DNA of 32,543 nt from Elusimicrobia bacterium GWA2_69_24 (lineage in GTDB: Bacteria; Elusimicrobiota; Elusimicrobia; UBA1565). The notes under the pieces are model-generated. The model was not told the DNA's origin. It made no database searches and was given only the letters and a program-made list of their open reading frames with translations. The stretch is taken from contig MGTY01000072.1 in NCBI GenBank assembly GCA_001799695.1, forward strand, positions 1 through 32,543, given 5' to 3'. Positions 1-7,922 of this stretch are shown one piece after another. Position 1 is the first letter of the stretch. The number at the start of each line of letters is the position of its first letter. Position numbers and translations under genes: made by a program.

Positions 1-210
1 GGTTGGGACTGGTAGTATCCGGGGCCTGGACCATGCAGGTCCGCCTCCCCCCTCCTCCTCCTCCGGCCGAATCCTGACACCACCCCAGGGCTTCTTGTTC
101 TCCGCCGCCCAAACTGCTTGAATAGGCTCAAGGCGATGGAGTTCGCCTGAACCGCCTCGTCCACCCGGGGCTGATGACTCCTACCAAACATCATTGGAGG
201 AGTTATTTTT

Positions 211-1590
211 TTGGGCAAGCGATATAGGAGCAAAGGTCCCCGCGGGAGAGCGTGGACCCCGGAGTCCCTAGCCGGCCGAGAGCGGGCCATCGGCCCCAAC
301 CCCTGGGGCGGCTACATCAAGAGCATCCATGCCCGCGAAGTGCTGGATTCGCGCGGCAATCCCACCGTTGAAGTGGAGGTGACCCTGGACGACGGGCTCA
401 TGGCCTCCGCCATCGTCCCGTCCGGGGCGTCCACGGGCGAGCGCGAGGCCGTAGAACTGCGCGACACCAAATCCCCGCGCTACGGCGGCAAAGGCGTTCA
501 GACCGCGGTCACCAACGTGAATACCGTCCTGGCCCAGGACCTGCGGGGGCGCGACGTCTGCGACCAGGAAGCCATCGACCGCAGGATGATCGAACTCGAC
601 GGGACTCCGAACAAGGGCAAGTTCGGGGCCAACGCCATCCTCGGCGTCTCGTTGGCGGTGGCCAAGGCGGCGGCGAAGTCGAAGGGTCTGCCCCTTTTCG
701 CCTATCTCGGCGGCAACGACGCCGTCCTGCTGCCTGTCCCCTGCATGAACGTGATCAACGGCGGCCGGCATGCGGACAACAACGTGGACTTCCAGGAATT
801 CATGATCGCCCCGCATGGCGCCGCGAACTTCGCCGAAGCCATCCGGATGGGAGTCGAGACTTTCCATGCCTTGAAGGGCATCTTGAAGCGGAAGAACTAC
901 AGCACGGCCGTGGGAGATGAGGGCGGCTTTGCGCCCCAGCTCAAATCCAACGAGGAGGCCGTGGAGGTCATCCTGGCCGGCATATCGGCCGCGGGCTACC
1001 AGCCCGGGAAAGACATCTCCATCGCGCTCGATCCCGCCGCCAGCGAGATGTATGAGGACGGCAGCTACGTCTTCTTCAAGTCGGATAAGCGCAAGAAGAC
1101 GACCGGCGAAATGGTCGCCTTGTGGAAGAAATGGGTCGCCGACTATCCCATCATCCTCATCGAAGATGGACTCGCCGAGAATGACTGGGACGGGTGGAAG
1201 GCCCTGACCCGCGAACTGGGAGGGAAGATCGAGTTGGTCGGCGACGACGTTTTCTGCACCAATCCGGGCATCATCGCCAAGGGGATCGAAGCGGGGATCG
1301 CCAACTCCATCCTGATCAAGCTCAATCAGATCGGCACCCTGACGGAAACGCTGGAAGCCATCCGCACCGCGCGGCAGGCCGGCTACGGCCTCTTCGTATC
1401 GCACCGCTCCGGCGAGACCGAGGATACGACCATCGCCGACTTCACCGTCGCCGTGAGCGCCGGAAAGCTGAAGACCGGCTCCGCCTGTCGAAGCGAGCGC
1501 ATCGCCAAGTACAACCAGCTGCTGCGTATCGAAGAAAGCCTGGGGACTCGGGCGAAGTTCGCGGGCAGGGGCGCCTTCTTGCGGGGTTGA
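211..1590 (+). CDS. eno: Enolase (phosphopyruvate hydratase) with N-terminal extension
   Basis: Cytoplasmic glycolytic enzyme converting 2-phosphoglycerate to phosphoenolpyruvate. Recognised from [12 protein letters not shown] near the N-terminus, NGGRHADNN and FQEFMI in the substrate region, DEGGFAP, the metal-ligand regions [20 protein letters not shown] and GDDVF, then [17 protein letters not shown] and the C-terminal [15 protein letters not shown]. The family usually has about 430 residues and begins a few residues before the AREVLDSR motif. This protein has 459 because about 33 basic residues precede it. The TTG start was chosen because GGAGG lies at 196-200, ten bases upstream, and there is no in-frame ATG, GTG or TTG between 211 and the conserved core. 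The stop overlaps an ATG of the downstream frame. Function is very secure; the extension is unusual and its role unknown. Confidence 0.96.
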   Translation: MGKRYRSKGPRGRAWTPESLAGRERAIGPNPWGGYIKSIHAREVLDSRGNPTVEVEVTLDDGLMASAIVPSGASTGEREAVELRDTKSPRYGGKGVQTAVTNVNTVLAQDLRGRDVCDQEAIDRRMIELDGTPNKGKFGANAILGVSLAVAKAAAKSKGLPLFAYLGGNDAVLLPVPCMNVINGGRHADNNVDFQEFMIAPHGAANFAEAIRMGVETFHALKGILKRKNYSTAVGDEGGFAPQLKSNEEAVEVILAGISAAGYQPGKDISIALDPAASEMYEDGSYVFFKSDKRKKTTGEMVALWKKWVADYPIILIEDGLAENDWDGWKALTRELGGKIELVGDDVFCTNPGIIAKGIEAGIANSILIKLNQIGTLTETLEAIRTARQAGYGLFVSHRSGETEDTTIADFTVAVSAGKLKTGSACRSERIAKYNQLLRIEESLGTRAKFAGRGAFLRG

Positions 1591-1619
1591 TGCCGGGACC
1601 GTCGGTCATTTGGAGGTTT

Positions 1620-2822
1620 ATGGAGACTATTTTCGTCGTCGCGGCTGTCTGGCTCGCCCTGGCTGTCCTATCCGCAATACTCGCCTTCCATCTCAAGATC
1701 TCGATCGCTCTGGTCGAAATCTGCGTCGGGACCGTCGTGTCCGCCGTCGTAACGAGGTTATTTGGGGCTGAGGTCCTTGGGAACAATCAGGAATGGTTGC
1801 GCTTCTTGGCCTCCACAGGAGCTATCCTCCTGACCTTCCTGGCCGGCGCCGAACTGGACCCGAAAGTCATGAAGGTCAAATTGCAGGAAGTGCTGGTCGT
1901 AGGCTGCATCGGATTCCTGGCTCCGTTCCTAGGCTGCGCTGCCGTGGCTCACTTCCTGCTCCACTGGAGCGGCCCAGCCAGTTGGCTCGCGGGCGTCGCA
2001 TTGTCCACGACCTCGATGGCGGTGGTCTACGCGGTGATGCTCGAGACCGGATTCAACGCCACGGAATACGGCAAAGGCATCCTGGGAGCCTGCTTCATCA
2101 ACGACCTGGGGACGGTTCTGGCGCTGGGCTTCCTGTTCGCTCCATTCACCTACAAGACGGTCGTCTTCGCCGTCGGCAGCGTGGTCGTCCTCACCCTGTT
2201 CCCATTCATCACGAGATTCTTCACCAAGACCTACGGCAACAGAACGGCGGCCATCCGCGTGAAATGGGTGGCGCTGGTGCTTTTCGGACTGGGGGCTCTG
2301 GCCCTATGGTCGGGCAACGAGGCCGTCTTGCCCGCCTACATCGCCGGCATGATGCTCGCGGAATTCGCCGCGGAGAACCATGCCTGGGTCAGACGCCTGC
2401 GCACGCTGACCGTCGGCTTCCTCACCCCGTTCTATTTCATCCGCGCCGGGACGCTGGTCTCCCTGCCCGCCCTGATTGCGGCGCCCCTCGTATTCTTCCT
2501 GCTCTTCGCCGGCAAGACCATCTCGAAGATCTTCGGGCTATACCCCGTGATAGGCATGTTCCGCAAAGAGAGATCGGAGAGATGGTACTACACCCTCATG
2601 ATGTCCACCGGCTTGACCTTCGGGACCATCTCGGCCCTCTTCGGCTTGACCCACGGCATCATCAGCCCGACGCAGTATTCGTTCCTGGTGGCGACGGTGA
2701 TAGCCAGCGCGGTCATCCCCACCTTGATCGCGACCCGCGCATTCACGCCCACGCATCTGCTGCCTGCTCACCTGCATAAGCATCCTGCGCTCCCAAGGGC
2801 GGAAGGGCCGGAAGAAGAATAA
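1620..2822 (+). CDS. Kef/CPA2-type cation:proton antiporter membrane protein
   Basis: A 400-residue integral membrane protein with about 12 hydrophobic segments throughout, matching the sodium/hydrogen exchanger domain of the CPA2 family. Recognisable parts are LTFLAGAELDPK, where the acidic residue follows a helix as in Kef-type proteins, and STTSMAVVYAVMLETG followed by NDLGTVLALG, which holds the conserved Asn-Asp pair in the core. It would exchange Na+ or K+ for protons across the inner membrane. There is no C-terminal TrkA/RCK nucleotide-binding domain, so it resembles the short NapA-like members. The ATG at 1620 has GGAGG at 1612-1616 (spacing only 3) and begins directly with a hydrophobic helix. 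An alternative ATG at 1590 overlaps the enolase stop. It is probably co-transcribed with enolase. The exact ion is not determinable. Confidence 0.88.
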   Translation: METIFVVAAVWLALAVLSAILAFHLKISIALVEICVGTVVSAVVTRLFGAEVLGNNQEWLRFLASTGAILLTFLAGAELDPKVMKVKLQEVLVVGCIGFLAPFLGCAAVAHFLLHWSGPASWLAGVALSTTSMAVVYAVMLETGFNATEYGKGILGACFINDLGTVLALGFLFAPFTYKTVVFAVGSVVVLTLFPFITRFFTKTYGNRTAAIRVKWVALVLFGLGALALWSGNEAVLPAYIAGMMLAEFAAENHAWVRRLRTLTVGFLTPFYFIRAGTLVSLPALIAAPLVFFLLFAGKTISKIFGLYPVIGMFRKERSERWYYTLMMSTGLTFGTISALFGLTHGIISPTQYSFLVATVIASAVIPTLIATRAFTPTHLLPAHLHKHPALPRAEGPEEE

Positions 2823-2827
2823 CAGCG

Positions 2828-3307
2828 ATGCCCATGGGCGCCCCGGAAGAGTTGCTCGACAGGGTCTCCGAGATCTGCAGGGACTTCGGCATCACTTCGC
2901 TGGATGCCCAGATCGAATCCTGCCGCGCGCTGGTGGGCCGCAAAGGCAGTATCGACTTGAGCGTGATCGGGCGGTTCAAGGCCGGGAAAAGCTCCCTCCT
3001 CAACAGCCTGGCCGGCACCGACGTCCTGCCGGTCGGCGTGATCCCCGTCACCGCAGTCGTCACATATCTGCGGTTCACCGAAGCGCGGAGCGTGTTGGTT
3101 CGCTTCTTGGACGGCCGCGAACGCGAGATCGAGTTCGGCGAGATGGCGGATTACGTCTGCGCGACGCGCAACCCCGAGAACGCCAGACGGGCGGCAGCGG
3201 TCGAGATATCCATCCCTTCCCCCAAAGAGGTCGTTGGGCTCAGATTCGTCGATACCCCGGGTCCTGCCCATCCGTCACCCCGGGGCTTGACCCCGGGGTC
3301 CAGTTAA
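2828..3307 (+). pseudogene. Dynamin-like GTPase, 3' truncated by a repeat element
   Basis: The 159-residue frame starts 5 bases after the antiporter stop. Residues 1-145 look like the N-terminus of a dynamin-family GTPase: a helical lead-in, the P-loop GRFKAGKS (residues 49-56), a switch region with PVTAVVT (residues 73-79), and the G3 motif DTPG (residues 142-145). Immediately afterwards the frame runs into a CCGG-rich repeat that encodes PSPRGLTPGSS and stops. The G4 motif, the helical stalk and any membrane-binding part, normally several hundred residues, are absent, and no continuation is visible after the repeat. The fragment could not hydrolyse GTP normally, so this is most likely a disrupted gene. 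A short expressed product cannot be excluded. Confidence 0.82.
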
Positions 3308-3346
3308 ACGGCAAGTTCTGGGTCCCGGCCTTCGCCGGGACGACGG
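3273..3346. repeat. REP-like inverted pair inside the truncated GTPase gene
   Basis: Two copies of a CCGG hairpin unit facing each other. The left unit reads CGTCACCCCGGGGCTTG and continues to GGGGTCCAG; the right unit is its diverged reverse complement, CTGGGTCCCGGCCTTCGCC followed by GGGACGACGG. The same unit occurs at 7760-7922, 11098-11194, 15256-15445 and 29532-29594. It marks the point where the GTPase reading frame loses homology, so it was probably involved in the deletion or insertion that broke the gene. The CTAG/TIR ends seen in other copies are not visible here. Confidence 0.85.
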
Positions 3347-3351
3347 CGTAT

Positions 3352-3387
3352 AAAGCAAAAGGCGCCCCGCGCCGAGCGCGGGACGCC
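3352..3387 (-). terminator. Rho-independent terminator of the 72-residue gene
   Basis: On the minus strand a 12-bp stem (arms 3376-3387 and 3361-3372, one G/T-type mismatch, three-base loop) is followed by TTTTGCTTT. It lies about 30 bases beyond the stop codon of the small minus-strand gene, which supports that gene being real. On the plus strand the stem is not followed by T residues. Confidence 0.8.
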
Positions 3388-3418
3388 TATCGCGGGTCAG
3401 GGAGAGGATCCCTTCCCG

Positions 3419-3637
3419 TCAGGACTTGACGCCTTTTCCGCCTAGACTCAACTGCAGGATCCTCTTATTGCCGCGCGGCACAGCTAGCGACCAGTTGCCG
3501 CCGATGTAGATCGGAATCATGGTGACCCCGCCTTGGGACATCCGTTTGCCCCAGGAGCGGAGGAGGCTGGCAGCCGGCCGATCCGCGATCGGCGTTTCTT
3601 CGGTTTCTGGCTGTTTCTCCGTTAGAATGCGGGTCAT
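3419..3637 (-). CDS. Small uncharacterised protein (72 aa)
   Basis: I do not recognise this protein. It has 72 residues, a polar Glu/Pro/Arg-rich N-terminal half (TEKQPETEETPIADR), a central LLRSWGKRMSQGG, then IPIYIGGNWSLAVPRGNKR and a basic Gly/Lys end. There is no signal peptide or membrane helix and no cysteine. Evidence that it is a real gene: the ATG is preceded by AAGGAG at a 7-base spacing, and a canonical terminator follows the stop. It is divergent from the exported-protein gene starting at 3862, with a cluster of GGNCC palindromes between them. Confidence 0.72.
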   Translation of the reverse strand: MTRILTEKQPETEETPIADRPAASLLRSWGKRMSQGGVTMIPIYIGGNWSLAVPRGNKRILQLSLGGKGVKS

Positions 3638-3662
3638 GATTGGGACTCCTTGCTCACCACAG

Positions 3663-3814
3663 TATGGGCCGCGGGCCTATATCTCACCTGGGTCCCCGGG
3701 GCCCATGAATCATAGCATATGGCCCAGGCCAAAATAGGTCCAAGGACCCATATCGTCTCCGACGGAAGGCGGCTTCGGAACCCTGGGCCGCCGGGCCCAT
3801 GTCCCCGGGACCCC
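3663..3814. repeat. Cluster of short GGGCCC/GGTCC palindromes
   Basis: Within 150 bases of intergenic DNA there are at least five near-palindromes built from GGNCC half-sites, often flanked by AT: TATGGGCC-GCG-GGCCTATA (3663-3681), TGGGTCCCCGGGGCCCA (3689-3705), ATAGGTCC-AA-GGACCCAT (about 3734-3751), TGGGCCGCCGGGCCCA (3784-3799) and GTCCCCGGGAC (about 3801-3811). They lie between two divergent genes. Similar motifs sit between other divergent pairs here, at 26949-26984 and 11591-11612. They may be regulator sites or a repeat family; the sequence alone does not decide. Confidence 0.6.
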
Positions 3815-3822
3815 TTCGGCCC

Positions 3823-3852
3823 TGGACAGGCCCGGCGGAGCGGCGTTATACT
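3823..3852 (+). promoter_or_regulatory. Sigma-70-like promoter of the exported-protein pair
   Basis: TGGACA (3823-3828), an 18-base spacer and TATACT (3847-3852). The -10 ends only nine bases before the ATG at 3862, so transcription should begin at or within a base or two of the start codon. No Shine-Dalgarno sequence is present. This suggests a leaderless or near-leaderless message. Confidence 0.65.
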
Positions 3853-3861
3853 ATCTTTACC

Positions 3862-5475
3862 ATGAACCCAAGGGCCCTGGTCTGTCTTCTCATGTCTTCT
3901 TTGGTCGCTTCCGCCGCTTGGGCCGGCGGGATCGTGACTCCGGTCGTCGAGGTGGGAGGCGTCGGCAACACCGGCACGGGAGCGGCGGGCGCCGGCCTCA
4001 ACAGCGGCAGCCTGAACACCGGTTCCAACATCAACATGGGCGGCAATACGCCCGCCCTGGGTTCCGTCCTGCCCACCGTGAATTCAGGCAGCCTCTCGCC
4101 GCGCGTGGTTCCCAGCGCCGTGGGCCAGACCGGCGTGGTCCAGCCGAGCGCCGAGCTCTCTCTGCAGACTTCCAACCCTTCGGCCCAGTCGCTCACCCAG
4201 ACCGGGCGCAGCGCTCCCTCCGGTTCCGTGACCCGGAACGAGGCCGTGACCCAGGATAACGCGAAGCCCCTGGCCGAACCCCGGCACATCCCGCCGGGTG
4301 AGAAGAACGCCGTCCTGACCCCAGTCGGGTCCTTGCCCCCGGGCGGCGAGACGGTGAATGAACTCGGTAAGGAGCTGACGCAGGGCCGGAAGGAGGCCGC
4401 GCAGGGCGACGCCGGGGCCGTCGCGACCAAGCTCGATACCCTCTTCGATTTCTCCCGCCGGCACGCCGAGGGCTCCTTCGGCGCCCCCGAGTCGGCCGAT
4501 CCTTCCGCCTTCAAGGCCGGCGGGGTCGTGGCCGGACTCCCGGACCCGAAGGTCGTGGGCGTCAAGCAGGCTCTGGCCAAGGTCGGGTCCTTGGCCAAGA
4601 CCGCGGACGCGGCCGATGCTCCCTTCTTGTATCAGTACGCCGCCACCCTCGCCAGGGAGCAGCTGCCCGCGGCCGAAGGAAAGACCCGCGTGGCCGAGAT
4701 CATCAAGGAAGCCTCCATCCGGGCCCCCGAGGCCATGTTGACTCTGGGCAACCGGGCCCTGACCGCCGCCTCCCAGGGGCGCACCACCGAGTCCATCCGC
4801 GCCACCAAGGCCGTGCACACCTGGAATTCCATCCTCTCGGAATCAGGGCGCAATTATCTGGCGAACTTCGACGATTTCAGCGGCGCGGTCAAGCAGTCCC
4901 TGCGCCAGGCGCTGGATTCCCCGGGTAAGACCCTCAAGGCTTCCACGGTGCGCTTCCAGAGCGAATCCAAGAACGGCAAGACCCAGCTCAAGGCTCAGGT
5001 TTCGGCTCCGGATGGCATGAGCCCGGTCGCCGCCCTGCCCGCCGACCTGGCGGAGGTCCTGGCCCTGCCCGAGCTGAAGTCGTTCGTGGCCTGGGAGGAA
5101 GTCTCCCTCCCCATTGCCGCCCAGCTGCACAACGCCTTCGCCTTGACGCCCCAGGCGGGCCTGCGGGAATTCTATCGCTCCCAGCGGGCCGCGGGGAATC
5201 CCGCTTGGAAGAGCTTCTGGATCGCGGCCCGGCAATTCGTGTCGGCCGGCTTCGCCACCGTCTGGCAGCGGCTCAAGGCCGCGGTGGTCGTGATCCTGAC
5301 CAAGCTCGGCGTCCTGCCCAGCGCGCTGCCGGGCCTGCAGGTGGACCTCTCCTCCGACGCCGTGGGCAAGCTCAAGACCCTGTCCGAGGTGAAGGCGGTC
5401 CTGCCATCCTCCCATCAGGGGCTTGAGTCCGACGCGCTCGGGTTGGGCTACCGCCTCCTGCGCGCCAACCCTTGA
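3862..5475 (+). CDS. Exported Ala/Gly/Ser-rich protein of unknown function (537 aa)
   Basis: The start at 3862 was chosen over an upstream ATG at 3799 because it begins a clean Sec signal peptide: Asn-Pro-Arg, a hydrophobic core LVCLLMSSLVASA, and a cleavage-type AWAGG. The mature N-terminus (about residues 22-120) is low-complexity, rich in Gly, Ala, Ser, Asn and Val. It is followed by a mostly helical region from about residue 150 (KLDTLFDFSRRHAEGSFG and Ala/Leu-rich segments) to the end, with one hydrophobic stretch near residue 470 (RLKAAVVVILTKLGVLP). No catalytic motif or known domain is recognised. It overlaps the next gene by four bases (TTGA), so the two are translated together and probably act together in the envelope or outside the cell. 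Confidence 0.82.
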   Translation: MNPRALVCLLMSSLVASAAWAGGIVTPVVEVGGVGNTGTGAAGAGLNSGSLNTGSNINMGGNTPALGSVLPTVNSGSLSPRVVPSAVGQTGVVQPSAELSLQTSNPSAQSLTQTGRSAPSGSVTRNEAVTQDNAKPLAEPRHIPPGEKNAVLTPVGSLPPGGETVNELGKELTQGRKEAAQGDAGAVATKLDTLFDFSRRHAEGSFGAPESADPSAFKAGGVVAGLPDPKVVGVKQALAKVGSLAKTADAADAPFLYQYAATLAREQLPAAEGKTRVAEIIKEASIRAPEAMLTLGNRALTAASQGRTTESIRATKAVHTWNSILSESGRNYLANFDDFSGAVKQSLRQALDSPGKTLKASTVRFQSESKNGKTQLKAQVSAPDGMSPVAALPADLAEVLALPELKSFVAWEEVSLPIAAQLHNAFALTPQAGLREFYRSQRAAGNPAWKSFWIAARQFVSAGFATVWQRLKAAVVVILTKLGVLPSALPGLQVDLSSDAVGKLKTLSEVKAVLPSSHQGLESDALGLGYRLLRANP

Positions 5476-7763
5476 TCCGGATCCCCCTACTCCTGCTTCT
5501 CCCGCTCGCGGGAGCCTTTCCCGCCGGCGCGGGCGATTCCGTGGAGCTCCGCCGCGGCCCCGACGCCCCTTCCGAGGTGGGCGCCTGGTTCTCCGCGCTG
5601 GACCGCCTGTTGAGCGGGAGCTCCGAGCTCTCCGGAGCCCTCGCGGCCTCCGCCGCGGCCCCCCGCGCGCGCGACGGCCTGGGGGCAGCTTCGGCGGTCG
5701 AGGGCCTGGCCGCGCTGTCCCGGAAGCTGGGAACGAGCGAATCGGAGCTGCGGCCGGTGGTGAAGGCGGTGGCGGAAGTCCGGGAAGCGCTCAAGGGCCT
5801 GGGCGACGACACCCCCCTCCCCAAGGGGGCCGTCGAGAAGGTCTACGCGTTGGACGCCCCTTCCCTCAACCGCTACTCCGAGCTCATGCGCCAGGCCGCC
5901 CTGGAATCGGCCGGTCCCAAGGGGCGCTTCCCCGCCAACAGCCTCGTCTCCTTCAAGCGGGGCGGCACGGCCCTGGAAGCGGCGTTCCTGGACGTGGCGG
6001 ACACGCCGCACGTGCGCGACGGCCGGGTGGTCTCGCCCCCCCTGTGGGCCCTGCTCGAAGCGCGGATCGGCGACGCGGGCGAGCCGCCCGACACGGTGCT
6101 CAGCGGGAGCCGGATCTGGCTGCGGCGCGGGACCGCGGACCTCTTCGCGGACTTCTCCGCGGGCGGAGGCGGCGGCACCGTCCGCCTGCGCTGCCTCTCC
6201 CCGGGCGGGACGACGATGGAGCAGGCCCGCTTCTATTTCCTCACCCGCGCCCTCTTCGAGGCCGGCTTCGCGGTCAGCGTGGAGAACGGCAACCTGGTCG
6301 CGCTCCTGAGCGGGGAGCGGCTCAAGCTGGACCCCGCTGAAAGGGTGGAGCGCTTCGCGACGGCCTGGAAGGCTTTCGCCGCCTCCGAGCGCATGACGCC
6401 GGCGCTCATGAAGGAGTTCCTGCGCGGCTCGGTGTCCCAGGACGACAATGCCGAGCGTCTGGACCGCCTGGCGCGGATCTTCGCGGCCGAGGGCGATCTG
6501 CCTTTCCTCGCGGGGACACACGTGGACCGCCTGCGCAAGGGGACCGACGCCTATCTGGCGGACAACTCCCGCCGGGAAGCCCTCCGGGCCGAGATGGATA
6601 AGGTGCTCATCGCCTGGGGGTTCGGCGGCTTCCCCGCCGGGGTCCCCATCGGCCAGCGCACGATCCACCTGTACTACAACGGCGTCCTCGAGGCGGGGCT
6701 GGCCTCCGGGGAGCTCAAGATGTCCAAGGAGCGCGTCGTGCGCGGCGAGCGCTATTCTCCCCTCGAGGGTCTGGCCGCGAAGTTGCGGGGCGGCCTGCCT
6801 CCGGGAGCCTATTCCGCCCGGCGCCTGGCCCCCGTCCTGGCGCGGGGCCGGGTCCTCGGCCGGGTCGGGGACTACGAGGCGGTCCAGGCCCAATGGCGTA
6901 CGGATCCCGACCGCTGGCTGCTCCTGCGGCTGCTGCGCCACCCGGACGGCTCGGTGCGGGCGCTGGAGGCTTTCGCGGCCGGACCCGATGCGCCGCTGAA
7001 GTCCCTGAAGGCGGATGCCGCCCTCGGCCGGCTCGAGGAGTTGGGCGTCCTGCCGTCCGCCGCCGCCCATGCGTCCGACACACTTCCCAAGGGGACGCAG
7101 GACCGCGGCGCTGCCGCGCCCGCCGCCTTCTGGGCCCTGACTCTGCAGCCAGGGCCTCCCGTCACCGCGCGGGTGACCTATGACCGGGCCCGGGCCACCC
7201 AGGGCGATTCCATCTTCCTCACCCCCTACGTGTCCGCGGGGGACCGCGAGGCGGTGCGCCGCTGCCGGGCCCTGGTCACCACCGCCGGGGGGCCGCAGGC
7301 CGCCATCCTTGCCGGGATCTCCGGCATCCCCGCGCTCGACCTGGGCCAGGCCGAGTGGAGCGAGGGCTCGGGCCTGCGCGTCGAGCAGACCGTGTTCGGC
7401 CCGCCGAAGAACTACCAGGGGGTCGTGCTCCGCCCCGCGGCCCAGCGGCGCTGGCTGGCGGTGCGCGACGGCGACGCCCTGCGCCTGGACCCGGAGCGGG
7501 GCCTGGTCGAGTTCCTCGATCCCAACAAGCAGGAGGCGCTGGTCCGTCTGGACGGCGCCCTGAAGGCCTACGACCGGGGGGCGGACATCCAGGCCCTGGC
7601 CATGTGGGCCAAGGGACAGCTCACGGCTCCCGACATGGCTCCCGAGGAGCGCCGGCAGCTCGGGGACGCGCTCGTCTCCGAGATGCGCTCGCGCCTCAGG
7701 ACGGGGATCCCGAAGGCGCATCTGGAGCGCATCATGGTCGTGGTCGAGGATTCCCGCCGCTAG
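5472..7763 (+). CDS. Exported protein with degenerate PEP-utiliser-like mobile domain
   Basis: 763 residues from a TTG that overlaps the previous stop as TTGA; no separate ribosome binding site, so translation is probably coupled. Residues 1-20 form a signal peptide (RIPLLLLLPLAGAFPAGAG). Residues about 236-320 (FYFLTRALFEAGFAVS, GNLVALL and a following helical stretch) resemble the region before the mobile domain in proteins annotated as PEP/pyruvate-binding. Residues about 575-680 follow the pattern of the PEP-utilising mobile domain: GDSIFLTPY, ALVTTAGG, AAILAGISGIPALDLG, then VRDGDALRLD and RGLVEFLDP. The usual TSHAA motif with the phosphorylatable His is replaced by GPQAA, so phosphotransfer is unlikely. 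No ATP-grasp motif is apparent. The domain assignment comes from pattern memory and is moderately sure. The TAG stop coincides with the end of a repeat element. Confidence 0.7.
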   Translation: MIRIPLLLLLPLAGAFPAGAGDSVELRRGPDAPSEVGAWFSALDRLLSGSSELSGALAASAAAPRARDGLGAASAVEGLAALSRKLGTSESELRPVVKAVAEVREALKGLGDDTPLPKGAVEKVYALDAPSLNRYSELMRQAALESAGPKGRFPANSLVSFKRGGTALEAAFLDVADTPHVRDGRVVSPPLWALLEARIGDAGEPPDTVLSGSRIWLRRGTADLFADFSAGGGGGTVRLRCLSPGGTTMEQARFYFLTRALFEAGFAVSVENGNLVALLSGERLKLDPAERVERFATAWKAFAASERMTPALMKEFLRGSVSQDDNAERLDRLARIFAAEGDLPFLAGTHVDRLRKGTDAYLADNSRREALRAEMDKVLIAWGFGGFPAGVPIGQRTIHLYYNGVLEAGLASGELKMSKERVVRGERYSPLEGLAAKLRGGLPPGAYSARRLAPVLARGRVLGRVGDYEAVQAQWRTDPDRWLLLRLLRHPDGSVRALEAFAAGPDAPLKSLKADAALGRLEELGVLPSAAAHASDTLPKGTQDRGAAAPAAFWALTLQPGPPVTARVTYDRARATQGDSIFLTPYVSAGDREAVRRCRALVTTAGGPQAAILAGISGIPALDLGQAEWSEGSGLRVEQTVFGPPKNYQGVVLRPAAQRRWLAVRDGDALRLDPERGLVEFLDPNKQEALVRLDGALKAYDRGADIQALAMWAKGQLTAPDMAPEERRQLGDALVSEMRSRLRTGIPKAHLERIMVVVEDSRR

Positions 7764-7922
7764 TGTAGTGAGTCATAAGTCCGTTTACATTCGTCACCCC
7801 GGCGAAAGCCGGGGTCCAGGCGTCAGAACAGGATTTTTGAATCCGTTCCACACGCTGGATACCGGCTGGCGCCGGTATGACGGCTTTCCAAATGTAAAGA
7901 AGTGTTGGAATCACTGCACTAG
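7760..7922. repeat. MITE/REP-like element flanked by CTAG, complete copy
   Basis: The element is bounded by CTAG on both sides (7760-7763 and 7919-7922). Read inward, the left end is TGTAGTGAGTC and the right end (reverse complement) TGCAGTGATTC. Both then continue to TTTACATT and a CCGG hairpin of the form GTCAxCCGGCG...AGCCGG..TCCAG, so the element is an imperfect inverted repeat of about 155 bp between tetranucleotide duplications. It has no coding capacity. Each CTAG also contains the stop codon of a flanking gene: TAG of the 763-residue gene on the left and TAG of the flippase gene (minus strand) on the right. A CTAG target fits the YTAR preference known for some IS5-type elements; that link is inference. 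Confidence 0.85.

Noticed and set aside
268-1404. Long minus-strand frame opposite enolase
   Set aside because: It is the complement of a strongly recognised enolase gene; in GC-rich DNA such antisense frames stay open by base composition, and its translation has no recognisable motif.
1194-1619. Upstream extension of the antiporter frame inside enolase
   Set aside because: The frame is open by chance within enolase; the antiporter starts at 1590 or 1620, where its first membrane helix begins.
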